DNA of 64,000 nucleotides. Source: Quercus robur. Taxonomy: Eukaryota; Streptophyta; Magnoliopsida; Fagales; Fagaceae. The notes under the pieces are model-generated. The model made no database searches. It was not told where the DNA came from and saw only the letters and a list, made by a program, of their open reading frames with translations. Within the stretch, counting starts at the first letter, position 1; the number at the start of each line of letters is the position of its first letter. Below are positions 50,101 to 63,550 of the stretch, in pieces. The DNA lies in contig NC_065541.1 of the NCBI RefSeq assembly GCF_932294415.1, forward strand, positions 52,182,290-52,246,289, given 5' to 3'. A program made the translations under genes and the position numbers.

Positions 50101-53100
50101 TTTTAGCTCTCTGTTGAAAGGTTAAGTTCCATGAAGAAATATGTTTTTGGATTAGGCTCTGCTCAGGTGATTGGGAATATAATCTTTTTTTGGTTATTAT
50201 TTGTGCCTGGTGACACCTTAGATTCTTAATATGCTTACAAATGCAGGTTTTGGTGACAGCAGTGGTGATTGGCTTGGTTGTTCATTTTGTTTGTGGGCAG
50301 CCTGGCCCTGCTGCAATTGTTGTTGGGAATGGCCTGGCATTATCATCCACAGCTGTTGTCCTTCAGGTAAGAGGTAACTATAGGTTGAAATCTTGCTTCC
50401 ATTTCCAAGACATTCCAGTTTCCTCGTACTAGGATTTTCCCCCCTCCTTTTTTTATTATTTTATTTTAAGAAACAGATGTTATAATAAATTAATACCTAT
50501 TGTGATGTAAGCCTTCTAAACCAAACATTTCACTAGAGTAATATGCTAAAATGTCTTATACCATTGAATAGACCGGTCATTATTTGAATTATCTTACATG
50601 TTTCCAATATCTGATGTCTTGCATAGTCTTTTAAAACCTCTTGTTTTACTTGATCCATTATTACATAACCATGTAGTTCATCACTGCCTCTGATGCCCCT
50701 TGTTGAACTTGTCAGTCACCGAATTCTGTTTCTAAATCGGTCAAACCTGCAGGAACATACTATTTGAAAATTTTATTTAATAGATAAGTGAATTAAATTT
50801 TGTTGAGTTCCTTTGCAGGTGTTGCAGGAGCGAGGTGAGAGCACATCACGACACGGACGCGCTACATTTTCTGTCTTGCTTTTCCAGGTTGCTCTACAGT
50901 TTTGACATTCTTTTTTCAAATGCATCTTGTCTGGAAGCAAATGCCATGTGCAAGATATTGCAGCTCTTTTATTTAGTCAATATGCCTGACGGAACCGCTT
51001 CTTACTTGTTGACATAAATAATGTCGCTTTTTCTACTATACTGGTGTGTGTATCTTCACAGTAAGCTTGGATAATAGTACCAAACTAAAACCTAAAGATG
51101 CATGATTCTGTAATTAGCTGTGAAAATTAACATATGTTCACCCTATGCGTTAATATCCTACTACATAAACTTAACAAGAATTTTGTTGTTTATTTAAGAT
51201 GATTTTTATTTTATTGGTATAAAAGGTTCCTTAGACTGTATTTAGCTTCCATGTGGCCCTGATTTTTCAAAATAATGTGTAGACATAGGTTCCTTGTGTT
51301 TTCCTGAGCTACACTTTGCTCCTTGAATTATTTCATACATTTTGAGCTTAGAGGAAAAAAAAAAAAGAAGAATTTTTGACTCAAATGATTTGTTTTCCTT
51401 TTCTTTTGTTTCTTTCAGGATTTGGCTGTTGTGGTTTTGCTGATACTCATTCCTCTTATTTCACCTAATTCATCCAAAGGAGGGGTAAAATTTTCTTGTA
51501 CTTTAATTTTTCCGTTTTATCATTTTGTCAAATATGGTGACGAATGTTTTGATTTTTTTTTCAACTATTGGTACTTTTATTATTGTGATTCAAATATGTT
51601 CTGATCAAACGTAGTTAAAACCATTATGATATAAATATATATATAGGTGTGTGTGTGTCTAAAGGCTAAATGTAGTTGATGAGCAATCAGATGAAAGCAT
51701 AAGATTTTTTTTTTTTTTTTTTTTGATAAGTAAGAATGATATATATACGAAAGGCTAATCTATGCATGAAAAGCACATAGCAAACCCAAAAATTACAAAG
51801 ATAAAAAAATAAAAAAATAAAAAAAAGAAAAAAAAAGAAAAAGAAAAAATGACGAGAAAACCAGGCAGCAGATTAATTACAAAAAAGTAGAGCGCTAAGA
51901 AAAGAAGGGAGAGAATCACTCGTCATGAGTTTCCAAGCCTGAGACCAATAAAAAAGAGTTCCACTAAAAGAAGCAAGCATCTGATTACCGGAACTATCCA
52001 AATCCTCAGAAGTTCGTCGATTCCGTTCCTTCCAAAGACACCATAGTAGGCACAACAGAACTAAATTTCATATCTGAGATGAATGCTTCCCCAACCAATT
52101 CCACCAACCAAAAAGCAAATCTGGAATCAATCTAGGTATGACCCACGACAATCCAAAAGTTATGAAAACAAAGCTCCACAACCAATAAGCCACATCTCAC
52201 AATGAAGAAGTAAGTGTTCCACCGTCTCCCCATAGTGATGAAACATAATGCACCAGTCCACAAATCCAAGCCCCTCAATCTTAGATTATCACTTGTTAGG
52301 ATCTTATTCCAAGCTATTGACCAAACGAAAAAGAAAACACGCCTAGGGACCTTAACTCTCCAAATACCTTTCCAAGGAAAGACAATTGAGGGAGAATCTC
52401 GCAACTTGTTATAATACGACTGGATGTCAAAATCCCCATTAGGTTTCAACTTCTATCTCATTTGGTCTCCAATGTCAATTGAAGGAATATTGGCTCCCAA
52501 GATACGAAGAAAATACAGCCCTTCCTCCATCTCCCAATCATTAAATTCTCGGATAAAACAAACATCTCAACTTCTTCTATCCTCCGCCCCTTGCCTTGAC
52601 AAAGAAGCTTCTATAGAGGCCTCCCTGTTAATAGCAATACCATATAGCCTCGGGAAAGCCAATTGGAAAGGTTGATCCCCATACAACCCATCCTGCCAAA
52701 ATCTCACTCTATTCCCCATCCCAACAAAAACTGAGTATTTTTGCTAAAATCCTCCCAACCCATACGAATACTTCTCCACAAACCACACCCATGTACTCCC
52801 CTACCTAACTTAGAAGTCCATCTCCCCACTCTTCCCCAAACTTTGAAGCTACCACGCTCCTCCATAGTCAATTCTCCTCTTTCCCAAACCGCCACAGCCA
52901 TTTCCCCAATAAGGCCATAATGAAAGTAGTAAGTTTCCTTATACCTAAACCACTGTTGGATATAGGCACACAAACTTTATCCCACCCCACTAAATGATTC
53001 TTGCTATCACCCCATGGAAAATCTCTTTGCAACTTTTCAATTCTATTAGCCACATAAGTAGAAATGGTGAATAGCAATAGAAAATAGGTCAAAAGACTAG

Positions 53101-56100
53101 ATGATAGAAAATAGGTAAGAAGACTAGATAACTCACTCTTGAGTAGCGTCAATCTACCCCCTTAGACAAATACAACTTCTTCCGCCCGGTCAACTTACGC
53201 GCAATTTTTTCCAATATAGGATTCCGAATTGAAGGAGATTTATGAGAAGCCCCTAACGGCATGCCAAGATAAGACATGGGCAAAGTTCCAACTTTGCAGC
53301 CCAAAATTTCAGCCAAGGCATGCACATCATCTACCTCCCTTATTGGAACCATTTCACTCTTCTGCACGTTGACCTTCAAACTTGTCATAGCCTGAAAACA
53401 AAGTAACAACAACTGAATATGAAGAATTTGCTTCGCATCTGCATCACAAAATAAAATAGTATCATCTGCAAACAATAGATGTGAAACACATTCCCCACCT
53501 TCTACCCTCAGCTTTAAAGCCATGGATTAAGTTAGCTCCCTCCACTCTTCTTAACATCCTACTGAAAACCTCCATCATAATCAAAAATAGCATAGGAGAT
53601 AGTGGATCCCCTTGTCTTAAACCCCTTGAACTACCAAAAAAATCAGCTTGAGGCCTATTAATCAAAACAGAGAATTGAACCGTGGATATACAAGTGCAAA
53701 GCCACTTACACCACTTCACCCTAAAGCCCATTCTCTCCAACAAATCTAGAAGAGCCTCCCAATTTACATGATCGTAGGCTTTCTCAACATCAAATTTACA
53801 TATAACCCCAGGAACCTGACTCTTCACTCGGCTATCAGCACATTCATTCGCAATAAGAATCGAATCAATGATTTGTCTTCCACCCACAAAGCTATTCTGA
53901 GTCTCAGAGATCAATTGATCTAAAACCATTCTCAAACGATTTGCCAAAACTTTAGCCAAGATCTTGTACACACTCCCCACTAAGCTAATAGATTGAAAAT
54001 CTCTAATATTAGTGGCATAATTCTTTTTTGGAATTAAAGCAATGAGAGTAGCATTAAGAGATTTTTCAAACTTACAATGTTGAAAAAACTCTTCAAAGAC
54101 CGCTAAGACGTTGTTCTCTACTACCCTCCAACAATGATAATAATAAGCCATAGTAAAACCATCCAGACCTGGAGCTTTGTCCCCTTCCAAGTCTTACAAC
54201 CTGAAAAATATCCTCTCTCTCAAACTTCCTTTCAAGCCAAACCCTCTCCATATCCCCAAACTCCAAACCCTCTGCAAAAGGCCTCCACCCTTCGGACTCC
54301 TGATACAAATTTTTATAAAATAGTACTACCTAAGCAGTACCTTGGATTCCTTCTCAAAAGCCACCCCATCCACCTCCAAGATCCTCAAACGATTATACCT
54401 TCTATGGGAGTTTGCCATCTTGTGGAAGAACTTGGTGTTATTATCCCCTTAATACATAATATCCTAGATTTTTGTCTCAAGGAAATTTCTTCCAAAGAAA
54501 GAAGATGCTCCACCTTGGACCTCAAATCTACCCTATAACATTTCTCCCCATCAGTGAGACCAAGCTCCTCTTCCTTAGTATCTAAAATTTTCAACTCTTC
54601 CAGCAATTGTTTCTTTTGACGCTCTACATTACCAAACTCTCTACGATTCCACTGAATTATTTCCTCTTTCAATGCCTTTAATTTTTTGGCAAGCACAAAA
54701 CTAGTTGTACCTACAAATGAATGTCGATTCCACCTGGATTGAACTCTATCCACAAACCTATCTGTCTTCAACCACATGTTTTCAAACCTGAAAGGTTTTT
54801 TTCCCCTCGCCATTCCCCCCGCCTCCAAAAGAAGTGGATTGTGATCTGAAATGGGATGAGGTAAAATCCTTTGAATAACATCCAGGTAGTGTTCCTCCCA
54901 ATCATGAGTGATCAGAGCTCTATCAATCCTAGACATTGATGGTTTTGTACCACTAGACCAAGTATAGCTACCTCCTTTCAGTGGTAAGTCAATCAAATTA
55001 AGATCCTTAATAAATTTAGAGAATCTTTCCATAGCTGGAGTTAGATGTGTCCCACCCAAACGTTCACTTGGAAACCGTACAATATTAAAGTCCCCAAAAC
55101 AACACCACGGTATACTCCAGTATTGCTGAATACCCACCAACTCATCCCACATGTGTCCCCTTTTATTGTTATCATTTGGGCCATAAACTCCTGAGCATTA
55201 CCATATAAAACCATCCACATGGCGAGGTCAAGGTAATTTATTAGCGGCATCCAATATTTTCATCTATGTTTCCCTTTCCCTCTCCACGGAATTTTGTTGG
55301 CACTGCATCTACATTCATTATCAAGGGAAGTAGAGACTTATCGATGTTTTTTTTCAGTCATACATGTTTAGATGCCAGGAATTACATGCAGCCTCTGTTG
55401 TTGTTCCTTCTATAAGCATGTGGTGTTCATAGGTCAACCCTAAATTTCCAGGTCCATCCTTCTACATTCAGTTTGATGTTGATCATAGGATGCAGATTAA
55501 TGTATGTGTTCTTTTAGAAGTATAAATCAGGACATCATGTACTTGCTTCTGTAGCTGTTGCTGTTATTATTGTTCTTGACATGGCTATGCATTCTTGTGC
55601 CACTTATTCTGTCAATCTGGGAAACATTATCTGTTGTTTTTCAGATTGGTTTCCAAGCCATTGCTGAAGCTCTTGGACTGGCTGCTGTTAAGGCAGTAGT
55701 TGCCATTGCTGCCATAATTGCTGGTGGACGCTTGGTAAGTTTAGATATCTCTGAGACGACATTGGCTGTTGGCACTACTTTTCAGTGGATACTTCTGACC
55801 ATATTATGACTTAAATCTGCTACAGATGTATGAAATGCTAAAGTTCAGAATTAATTTTGTAGATTTGATATGGGGTTATTTGTTACCATTAAATATTATC
55901 TTAGGAGATCTTGATAAAGTTTCTTTTTAATTTGTTGAGCCATTTTTATTTTTATAAGTTTTATTGTGTTGATCCATTGGGAATTTGGGATTTGCAAGTG
56001 AAAAATGTACCTCTTTGGGTTATTGATGTATGAATTATGATTTGGATCAAAATCCTGTTGCTAAAACTTTTGCTCAGAACTGTTAAATAAAACAAGGATT

Positions 56101-59100
56101 ACTTCTCCTTTTTGTGTCTATTCATAAGATGATGTCTGGGATGGTTGTCTTTCTGTTTAGCACTTTGATTACACTGGCTGCTAATTTTTATCTCTATGAT
56201 ATTTTCATATAATGAAAACAGCTTGTGTATCTCCTTCATTTTCCTTTTCTGTGGTTTTTGCAGTTGCTTCGACCTATCTATAAGCAAATTGCAGAAAATC
56301 AAAATGCAGAGATATTCTCTGCCAATACGCTCCTTGTTATTCTGGGGACTAGTCTCCTCACAGCCAGGGTATGACTCTGCATTTTATTAATTGTTTTATT
56401 GTATTCTCTTTAAGTAACAAACTTCCCTTATTGTAGCGCAGGCTGGGCTTTCCATGGCATTGGGAGCATTTTTGGCAGGTTTACTTCTTGCAGAAACTGA
56501 ATTTTCCTTACAGGTTGAGTCAGATATTGCACCATATCGTGGCCTTTTATTGGGTCTTTTCTTTATGACGGTAGGTACTTTATGTTGGCATTCTTTTAAG
56601 ATCTTTTTTTTTGTTTCCATAAGCCTTGTTTCTATTGATGATAAAGCTACTTGTTGATCATCTGTATTAGATAATAATTCCTAAGTGAAATTTGATGTAA
56701 AACTCTTTCTTTGCATTGCTTAATATCTTCCAGCCTGTTGGCCATCTGTCTGTAAAGCATCATTTGGTTATTTGTGGTACTTATACCTCATAATAATTAT
56801 CATGCTTCAGCAGCTAGAAGGATGCTACTTGGATATTTGACTGGGACATTGTTTATGATTTGAGCCCATTGATATTGTTAGTTTATTGAGCAGCGATGCT
56901 TTGTTATGTGCACTTGATGAAATCAATTTGTGATTTTCAGGTTGGCATGTCTATCGATCCAAAACTTCTTGTTTCAAATTTTCCGGTCATTAGTGGGTCA
57001 TTGGGACTCTTGATTGGTGGCAAGATGTTATTAGTTGCTTTAGTTGGTAGAATTTTCGGTATTTCAATCATATCTGCAATAAGAGTTGGTCTTCTTCTTG
57101 CTCCGGGTGGAGAATTTGCATTTGTGGCCTTTGGTGAAGCTGTTAATCAGGTTTTCCTTCTTATAAACTAGAAGTTTTATCTGCAAGACTTAGTGGTTTG
57201 CATTTGACAGTTTATCCTGCTTTACAACAATTTTCAACTGTGTCCTCTCCCCTCCCACCCTTTTTCTCTCCACAAAAAAGTAAAAAAAAAAAAGGCTAGC
57301 AGAGTAACTAGTTGAGATAAGGGAATATAGATTGTTTTCTTTTTCATGACTGTCAATAATGCAAGTTCTGTAAAAAAAATGATATCCTTGCTAGCAGAAG
57401 TTCTATTTCTCTAACTGGTATTTTCTGCAGGGAATAATGTCTCCTCAGTTATCATCATTACTGTTTCTGGTAGTGGGAATTTCGATGGCCCTCACACCTT
57501 GGCTAGCTGCTGGAGGCCAGTTAATTGCCTCTCGATTTGAGCAGCATGATGTTCGAAGTTTATTACCTGTTGAGAGTGAGGTAAATGTCTAATATGAGAA
57601 CACACTACTATTGGTTGCAAATATTGTGCAGTTTCAGCTAAATTGGGTATTATCACTAACAGTACATAACTTCACATATTGTTTCAGTAGTTTACAATTA
57701 ATGGATTCAGTGAATTGCAATTAATGGAGTCCAGTCATATGTTGACCATTATGATACATTTAAGTGATTTTCAGATACTTGAGAAGATGAAATTTAACTG
57801 ATTCCATGTAATCTAATTATATTAAGTGCTAAGGGAGGGGCCAAAATAATGGATAGTTTACAGATTGACCATTTTGCTTAACTGCATTGCTATGGCATTG
57901 TCTTGATCTGCTCCTAAATGCTTTTGTTTTGAGGTTGTGGAATTCTTTTTTTTAATCCTCTTTACAGAAGCATATGCCCTTTTTGGAGTTTCAAATGTCC
58001 TTAGCTGTGGTAAATCACTAAAAGTACACTATGAAAGTACTCGATATGTAATCTAATTCAGGTCCACACATAGGGTAAAATTCCCTTCTTTGATTGTTGC
58101 CGGTACTAGTTCATTGAAGTAATGAACTGGAATTATTGTAAGTTTCAGAAATTCTCTAACTGAAGTGCTGGCCAGAAAACTTTTAATTGTACTTCTAAAG
58201 AGAAATGGTACTTATCATTTTTTTTTTTTGGGGGGGGGGGGGGGGGTGAAAGGCAGCAAAAGTATGTAGTCCATGAACTGTAGTCAGTTTGCTATATCTT
58301 CACTTGTGTCTGAATAATCTTATTGGGAGGTTGGTTGGATTGAGTTTCTTGATAGTAGGTAGGGTGATATATCCAACTTTAAGAAGGAAGTTTCCTTCTT
58401 TTTTTCCTTTGTTTTTTTTTTGCCCTTAATTTATGAGGTATGCTCGTGACAAGTCACTGGCCAGTCATGACTTCCATGCTTTCATAGGTCCAGCCACACA
58501 AATGGGCTCCAACAGTAATTCAATTTATGTGTGGGCTGGGGCTCTGTCCCATTCAAGATCTGGAAGTTTGATTGGCTCTCTATCATTTTCTATATTTTAT
58601 TTTTGACGACCTAACATTTTGACATCTGACTACTTTTCTTAATCTTTGCATTTCAAATGGTAGTATGTTCTCCTGTTATGTTTTATGTAATTCACCCTTG
58701 ATTCATTTGATTTTATTATTCTTTTTTTTACTTAAAATGGTGACTGTAGTAGCCATATTATTTGTCCATATTTTATCTGTTTGACATGGCAATTATATAG
58801 ATATATTAAGTCATTAGCCTTGATTTTATTTTTCAGACAGACGATTTGCAAGATCACATAATCATTTGTGGATTTGGACGGGTTGGTCAGGTATAGTCAT
58901 AATTTGCAGTTATTGTTTTAATAAACTTGTTTTAAATCATTGATGTGGCAAATCTACTATGTAGAAAAACATACGAGCTTTCATAACAGCACTATCTTTT
59001 TTTCTTCTTTTGGTTCACAGATCATTGCCCAGCTTCTTTCTGAGCGATTGATTCCATTTGTTGCTCTTGATGTAAGGAGGTAACCAATTGACTTTTAAAT

Positions 59101-62100
59101 CTCTTAGGCATTATATTGGTCATTGCTCTTCCAGGACTAGTAATTATTATTATGTTATTGTGGTCTTGGGTTGCCAATGAGTTCTAGCTCAAATGGTTTC
59201 CCTCTGGCTCCACCCATGTAAGAGCAAGGTGGACTGGAAGGTGAGATTGTGAGTTCAAGACCTACTGGGTGTGTATGTTACCAATAAAAAGAAGTATTGG
59301 GAATTGGATCGCGTGGACTTGTGTCTTCTCTATTAGAAAAGGATACATTCATAATGTTGCTAAAGTATAATTCTGACTTAAATGTGTTGGTTTAATAGCA
59401 TATATGTGCCAATTTATATGTCAGTCAATTATGTGTCTGCATGACTCAGCTTATCTGAGAACACTATATCTTCACATGTAGGGGAATTCAAAAATAATGT
59501 TTCGTGATATTTCCTTTAGCCTGAAATGTTATAACAAGTAGGTGCCAAATAAAATATTGCTGAAAGTAAATAACAAGGATTGACCATTTGAGGACTGCTA
59601 ATTTTTTTTTTTTTTTTTTTTTCAAATTTCTCTTTTAACTATGCTCTTCTGTACCATCTTTAAAACCTTGACTGAATACAACTTTGAAAGGAAAGGCAAA
59701 AAAGTGAATGTGATTTTTCACTTATGTTCTCTATTTTGTCTATAGTGATAGGGTGGCTGTTGGACGTGCCCTGGATCTTCCTGTGTATTTTGGAGATGCT
59801 GGCAGTCGAGAGGTATGGCAAATTTTATCAGAAAGTGTCTTATGTGCATGTTCATTATCTGACTTGCTTTATATTGGTTACTAGGTCCTTCATAAGGTTG
59901 GTGCTGAGAGAGCATGTGCAGCTGCAATAACTCTAGATACCCCTGGTGCAAATTATAGAACTGTTTGGGCTCTGAGCAAGTATTTCCCCAATGTGAAGAC
60001 CTTTGTCCGTGCTCATGATGTTGATCATGGCCTTAATTTGGAAAAGGCAGGGGCTACAGCTGTAAGTTGTCTTCTGCCCATGATCTATCAATTAGTTAAG
60101 CAGAACAAAGAGGAAAGGTTGTTCTAGATTTCATCTTTCCTACAGAGCTCATGCTTTCAAATAACTTACAGGTTGTCCCAGAGACCTTGGAACCAAGTCT
60201 ACAGTTAGCAGCTGCTGTTCTTGCTCAGGTAAATTACTTGAATGTCTCTATAGTGCGTATAATTAGTTGCTGCAAAATAAGTACTGGTTTTTCATTGGTG
60301 CTTTGTCATGTTTTTTTTGTTGTTGAGTGATGGCATGCAATGTGCATCGAATTGGGGTGATGGCAATTGTATGCAGTTAATTGAGTTGCATATTTTATAA
60401 TTGATGGAGAAGAGATATTATTCCCTTCTTGTCAGTTATGCAGAGATTGTCTCATGGAAAGGAGCTGTTACCCACAGTTCTCTTACTAATATTGACATTA
60501 TGATAAATGAGCAAATTGATCAGGTTTTGAGTTTGATGGTCCAACAATAAGTATCAGTTTTGTATGATACATTGTAGGATAGCTCATGCCTATTAGTTCA
60601 AGATTGTGTGTGTTTAAGAGGGGGGCAATTGTTTTAGCAAAAGGGGAAAGGGAGAGAGAGAGAGAGAGAAGGGGGGGGGGGGGGGGTGTTGGTGTTGGTG
60701 CTAAGAGGGACTTAAGCTTACCGTAAGATGTATTGTTTATCCTGATACAATAGAGCTGACATTGGGGGAGGGGGGATTTGAACCCTGGTTCTTTTTATAA
60801 AGGAGAGCATACAATGCTATTGAGCTATAAGGCCCTTGGCAAAGGTCTAATTTGTCATTTGGTTGCCTCAATATATTTTTTGTGTCATTTGAACATCGCT
60901 CAAATAAGGCGAATAGAAAGCATATGCCTCCATGAATAAATTAGGAAATTCCTTTTAAAAACCTTTTCTCTTCTAAAAGCAAAAACCTCCACTTTAAATA
61001 ACATTAATTACGATAGAAGTAGCTTAAAAGTAGAATGGGCTTCACAAATTTTTTAAGTTGGCTATCTTATTGAATATTGATATTCTTATTTGACGGTATA
61101 AGTAAATTATGGGGAAATCATCCCTCATTGATGCATATTTTAAGAGAGAGAGTATTCAAGATCCAAAGATAATGTCAAATAAACTATGGATACTAAAACC
61201 CTTGAAAGTTTCAAAGATTTGATCCTAAATAAATAGATATTACCTCCTTGTAACGTGATTCTAGATTGAGACCACATATTTTTAGCCATTAAGATTGTCA
61301 AAACAAAAACTTCATAAAAAGGTGGGAAAAAAAAAGGGGGGGGGGGGTTGGTTGGTTTTGTGTGATTGTTTTAATTGTGTATATAAAAAGATAGATTGCT
61401 AGAAAATTTAGTACAAAATTAATTATAGATAATTTAGTACCATAAATGAATGTACAGCTCAACTTTCTTAAGCTAACACTTAACAATTTATGGAAGAAAA
61501 TATTTGTTTGAGTCACAGGAAGGTTATCTTCAAACAGATTTTACTATATATTAAATAATAACATATATTGAATCATGTTAAAAGACATGCTTTGTGTATA
61601 TACCCACACGTGTGCACACACACACACACACACATAATATCACATCTCTTGAACCCCGCAAAAACTGGGAGTTTTGTGCACTAGGTACTGCCTGTTTTAT
61701 ACAATGCATGCACACTGCTCTGCCACTGAACAAAACTGTGGTTTGAAATATGAAAGAGAGGAAAAGGTCTCCTTTTAGCCCTACATAAAATGGTAAGATT
61801 TAAGACAACGATGTCGTGAAGATGAATGCTTAAATGTCTCTTTCTGGCTAGCTTGTTTCTTTTATCTTAGCTTTTCTTGTTTCCCTTCAGGCAAAACTAC
61901 CCATGTCAGAAATTGCAGCGACGATCAATGAATTTAGGTCCCGGCATCTTTCAGAGCTGACTGAGGTAATATTTTTCCCCAAATATATATATACCATATT
62001 CAGTATGCCTTTGACTAGGAAATGCAAAACCATGTACTTTGTTTGTCTCATATAAGAGTGATTTCTGAAGGAATATAAGTAATTTTTAACTGAACGAAGG

Positions 62101-62264
62101 GATATATTTTATACTTATAATTTATGGTTTTGTTTGTGCAGCTATGTCAAACTACTGGAAGTTCTCTTGGTTATGGGTTTGCTCGGGTTGTGCCCAAGCC
62201 CAAAACTCAATCCTCAGATTCCTCAGATGAGAACCAGATCACAGAAGGGACGCTGGCAATATAG
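47151..62264 (+). CDS. Chloroplast K+ efflux antiporter, KEA1/KEA2 type
   Basis: An inner-envelope K+/H+ exchanger that adjusts stromal ions and pH and is needed for plastid development. Twenty coding exons join in phase: 47151-48775, 49311-49494, 49594-49684, 49876-50012, 50107-50166, 50247-50366, 50819-50887, 51419-51484, 55645-55734, 56264-56368, 56442-56570, 56941-57150, 57431-57580, 58837-58890, 59021-59079, 59746-59812, 59885-60061, 60172-60228, 61891-61965 and 62142-62264 (TAG), giving 1215 residues (about 1170-1190 in Arabidopsis). Order: plastid transit region; acidic coiled coil (about 157-375) marking KEA1/2 rather than KEA3; membrane helices from about 531; [20 protein letters not shown]; the Q762-D763 ion-site pair; [20 protein letters not shown]; then a KTN nucleotide-binding domain from about 1013 with GFGRVGQ (about 1024-1030) and VYFGDAG. 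It ends EGTLAI. Intron 2 starts with GC (49495), not GT. Intron 8, of about 4.2 kb, holds an antisense LINE. No coding defect seen. KEA1 and KEA2 cannot be told apart here. Confidence 0.95.
51705..55245 (-). mobile_element. L1-type LINE, 5'-truncated, in KEA intron 8
   Basis: Antisense to the host gene. The T-run 51705-51724 is its poly-A tail. On the minus strand from about 55245: the back half of the AP-type endonuclease ([39 protein letters not shown] with the catalytic SDH), a coiled linker, then reverse transcriptase ([80 protein letters not shown]). After that come [18 protein letters not shown] and the zf-RVT end ([20 protein letters not shown]). Frames shift at about 55150, 54250, 53500, 53150, 52870 and 52450, so it is dead. 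It is the longest LINE in the window. The front of the endonuclease and any ORF1 are lost. Confidence 0.93.
58220..58247. repeat. T-run joined to a G-run
   Basis: About ten T followed by about seventeen G in a KEA intron. A similar T-to-G junction occurs at 23281-23305. Confidence 0.85.
59172..59295 (+). mobile_element. tRNA-derived SINE
   Basis: An A-box-like TAGCTCAAATGG at 59185-59196 and a B-box-like GTGAGTTCAAGACC at 59249-59262 are spaced as in a polymerase III promoter. They are followed by 'tactgggtgtgtatgttacc' and an A-rich end. The body 'agcaaggtggactggaaggt' matches the copy at 31985-32094. It lies in KEA intron 15. Confidence 0.7.
60671..60688. repeat. (GA)n followed by poly-G tract
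   Basis: A GA microsatellite (60653-60668) leads into about seventeen G, in KEA intron 18. Confidence 0.85.
60761..60838 (-). mobile_element. tRNA-like SINE head
   Basis: On the minus strand it starts GGGCCTTATAGCTCAATAGC (an A-box-like word) and has CAGGGTTCAAATCCCC (a B-box-like word) about 45 bases later. It cannot be a working tRNA: I see no anticodon arm or full cloverleaf. It lies in KEA intron 18 and differs from the SINE family at 59172. Confidence 0.5.
61616..61636. repeat. (CA)n microsatellite
   Basis: About ten CA units in KEA intron 18. Confidence 0.9.
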
Positions 62265-63193
62265 AGAAATATAAACCATGTAGGGAAAAAACCTAGAAAA
62301 AAGGAAAAAGAAAAAAAGAAACATGAAGAACTGTACAGCGGATTACATGTTTTTGTAAATTGTACAGATATATACTGAAACGAAAAACACAGACATACTC
62401 TCCATTAATCATTTTTATTTTATTTTTTTATTTTATTTTTAATTCTAGAATTCCCGATAAATTTTGATATACTGTTGTCATTGAAGTTTTTGTTTTAAAC
62501 GGACATGGAACACCTTTCCTTCTTGTTACTGATATTCGTTTCTATATAATCATCCTGTTATTTTTAGTTACCACGAAGACGTAGGATTAGAAAAAGGGCT
62601 ATAACTTGGAAACGCAGTGTCCAGTTCAGACTCAGAATTGAAGAAGAGTTATAGAGAAACAGAAAGATGAAAGGAGAGATATGTGATAGGCTATCTGTAA
62701 GTGCTGTTGAGGAGTTCAACCAATTCATCAGTAAATTCCCATCCAGATATAACAGAAGATGCACCTAAAACATCGTTCTATTCTTGTGGCAGGTACATGC
62801 GATGCATGAGGGTTTATTGTTTTTATTTTTATAAATGCAATATGCGATATCAATAAAAGAGGAGGAAATAGTTGCTAAATAAAATATATGCATGTGATCT
62901 TATTACCATGGAAATTAGCCAAAAAATAAAAAAAAATTTTAAAAACACAAAAACAAGAAAGTAACAATAAGAATTTGGAAACAAAAAATAAAAATGTGAG
63001 GGGTAACTACCAACAAAATGTAATGACAATGTGATGCAGTTAATATCATTGTGTATTTTTATTAGTCGTAAACCCACCCATATGAGGCGCGGGAAATGTA
63101 TTGAAAAAAATAAAGGAACAAATCTCTAGGTTTGTTTTGTTTTGTTTTTTGTTTTTTCCTATTGAACATTGTTATATACAGTATATTTTTTGG
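62265..63193. other. KEA 3' UTR and downstream flank
   Basis: About 200 bases after the stop are A-rich and probably the 3' UTR. Beyond them I see no supportable gene. Confidence 0.45.
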
Positions 63194-63550
63194 TTTTTTT
63201 TTTTTTTTTTTTTTTAGAAACCAGACAGACTTTATTCAAACTGCAGTAAAATTACTGTCATACAAAACAAGAGGCATAACATCACTATGGATGTCCTCTA
63301 ACCAGACCTGGGGTACAGAGGAGAGCTTAGCTAATTTGGCTAAACTGTCAGCTACCACGTTTCCCTTTCTACGAACATGGGAAAAGGAACAAGTGCTAAG
63401 TTGCAAAGACAGAGCCCGAGTGTCTTCAATGACATTACCAAACGAAGCAAGACAGGCAGAGTCAGCCTTCAGGTACTTAAGGACTGTCTCGGAATCCCCT
63501 TTTAGTTTGACATATTGTTTTAAGATGGAAATTGCTTTAATCATCATATC
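63194..63550 (-). mobile_element. 5'-truncated LINE, RNase H fragment
   Basis: The T-run 63194-63215 is the poly-A tail on the minus strand. The open frame 63547-63236 covers the second half of the LINE RNase H domain (KLKGDSETVLKYLKAD, FSHVRRKGNVVADSLAKLAK). It belongs to the same broad group as the element at 28865-29813, and both 3' ends begin with the plus-strand words 'agaaaccaga'. Confidence 0.8.

Noticed and set aside
62142-62264. KEA gene possibly truncated at its 3' end
   Set aside because: The last exon ends in the expected EGTLAI followed by TAG, so the C-terminus is complete.
62564-62764. Minus-strand open frame just beyond KEA
   Set aside because: Hydrophobic low-complexity translation, no family match, and no splice-site support.
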